Below are positions 6,722-7,503 of a stretch of 7,503 bases of DNA, one piece after another; within the stretch, counting starts at the first letter, position 1, and every line of letters begins with the position of its first letter. Made by a program: the position numbers and the translations under genes. Location of the stretch: contig JAFYVA010000097.1 in NCBI GenBank assembly GCA_017549325.1, positions 1-7,503 of the forward strand, written 5' to 3'. Under the pieces are notes generated by a model. It had not been told where the DNA came from. It saw nothing but the letters and a program-made list of their open reading frames with translations, and searched no databases. The DNA is from Oscillospiraceae bacterium. GTDB taxonomy: Bacteria; Bacillota_A; Clostridia; Oscillospirales; Oscillospiraceae.

Positions 6722-6730
6722 ACCTCCTTT
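6722..6730 (-). promoter_or_regulatory. Ribosome binding site that decides a GTG start
   Basis: On minus the sequence reads AAAGGAGGT, a near-perfect match to the 16S anti-SD. Its GGAGG core ends 8 bases before the GTG at 6714-6712. No ATG in frame near it gives a plausible start, so the kinase-like gene is best started at GTG. Confidence 0.85.
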
Positions 6731-6796
6731 GTCCATTGGTATAGCCTCTCGCCGCCACACCGAACTATGTGCGGAAAAAGGCGGTTGCTCAGCCAT

Positions 6797-6825
6797 ATAA
6801 TACCAAACAGGCCGCAAAAATACAA
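6797..6825 (-). promoter_or_regulatory. Promoter for the kinase-like/mnmA unit
   Basis: On minus, TTGTAT (6820-6825) and TATTAT (6797-6802) are separated by exactly 17 bases. The expected transcript start is near 6790, giving a leader of about 75 bases. That leader holds a possible hairpin at 6752-6774 (CCGCACA pairing with TGTGGCGG with one bulge). Confidence 0.7.
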
Positions 6826-6844
6826 GAACCTTGTAAAAGAATCC

Positions 6845-6878
6845 CGAATTTAGAAAAAAACGCGAATTTAGTAAAAAA
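6845..6878. repeat. Tandem direct repeat CGAATTTAG(A/T)AAAAAA upstream of gap
   Basis: Two 16-base copies at 6845-6860 and 6863-6878 differ at one base (A or T at the tenth position) and are offset by 18 bp. They lie directly upstream of the gap -35 box and between the two divergent promoters. They may act as an AT-rich UP element or as paired regulator sites. Confidence 0.75.
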
Positions 6879-6883
6879 AGGAC

Positions 6884-6912
6884 TTGCAATTTGGAGGGTG
6901 ATTGCATATAAT
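6884..6912 (+). promoter_or_regulatory. Sigma-A promoter for gap
   Basis: TTGCAA at 6884-6889 and a perfect TATAAT at 6907-6912 are separated by 17 bases, with an A/T-rich tract upstream. Transcription should start near 6919, giving a leader of about 60 bases before the gap start codon, as expected for a highly expressed glycolytic gene. Confidence 0.88.
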
Positions 6913-6917
6913 TCTGG

Positions 6918-6952
6918 ATGTACCATACATTTGATATGTTCCATCATATGAT
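6918..6952. repeat. Small inverted repeats in the gap leader
   Basis: Just downstream of the -10 box lie ATGTA-CCA-TACAT (6918-6930) and the 10-bp palindrome ATCATATGAT (6943-6952), with ACAT...ATGT (6927-6939) between them. They overlap the likely transcription start, a place where a repressor could bind. They are short and AT-rich, so chance is a fair alternative. Confidence 0.4.
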
Positions 6953-6960
6953 AATTATAA

Positions 6961-7503
<543 letters not shown>

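Noticed and set aside
6769..6951. 60-codon plus-strand open frame upstream of gap
   Set aside because: It runs through the gap and kinase-unit promoters, has no ribosome site and no protein-like composition.

Overview
The window (about 7.5 kb, GC-rich coding with AT-rich promoters) looks like ordinary chromosome from a Gram-positive anaerobe of the Clostridia, most likely an Oscillospiraceae/Ruminococcaceae-type gut bacterium. This is inferred from strong AGGAGG-type ribosome sites, TTGaca/TATAAT promoters, an M18 aminopeptidase of the clostridial ApeA type, a DHHW-family lipoprotein and an NhaC-type antiporter. The taxonomic call comes from gene content and style, not from a marker search. 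No rRNA, tRNA, CRISPR array, insertion sequence or phage gene is visible.

Layout. (1) 2-238, plus: the C-terminal end of an NhaC-family Na+/H+ antiporter, closed by a perfect 40-bp palindrome that also serves the convergent unit. (2) 302-1835, minus: a two-gene unit read from a divergent promoter near 1873-1901. It encodes an alanine/ornithine-racemase-type PLP enzyme, then a small unrecognised membrane protein. (3) 2007-4754, plus: a two-gene unit from a clear TTGAAA-17-TATAAT promoter. It encodes a lipoprotein with a cysteine-rich repeat stalk joined to a DHHW/SGNH-like domain, then an M18 zinc aminopeptidase. A shared hairpin terminator at 4766-4798 follows. (4) 4804-6714, minus: a two-gene unit from a TTGTAT-17-TATTAT promoter. 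It encodes a soluble histidine-kinase-like ATPase that lacks the usual phosphoacceptor histidine and starts at GTG, then the tRNA 2-thiouridylase MnmA. (5) 6979 to the end, plus: the first 175 codons of glyceraldehyde-3-phosphate dehydrogenase, with a strong promoter and a leader rich in small inverted repeats.

The genes do not form one obvious pathway. Ion homeostasis, amino-acid racemisation, peptide hydrolysis, tRNA thiolation and glycolysis are mostly housekeeping. The parts most worth a second look are the lipoprotein, with its exact 27-residue Cys/His repeat on a predicted acyltransferase-like domain, and the His-less kinase-like protein beside mnmA. I see no clearly new multi-gene system. 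Transcription units, promoters and terminators are inferred from sequence patterns only.
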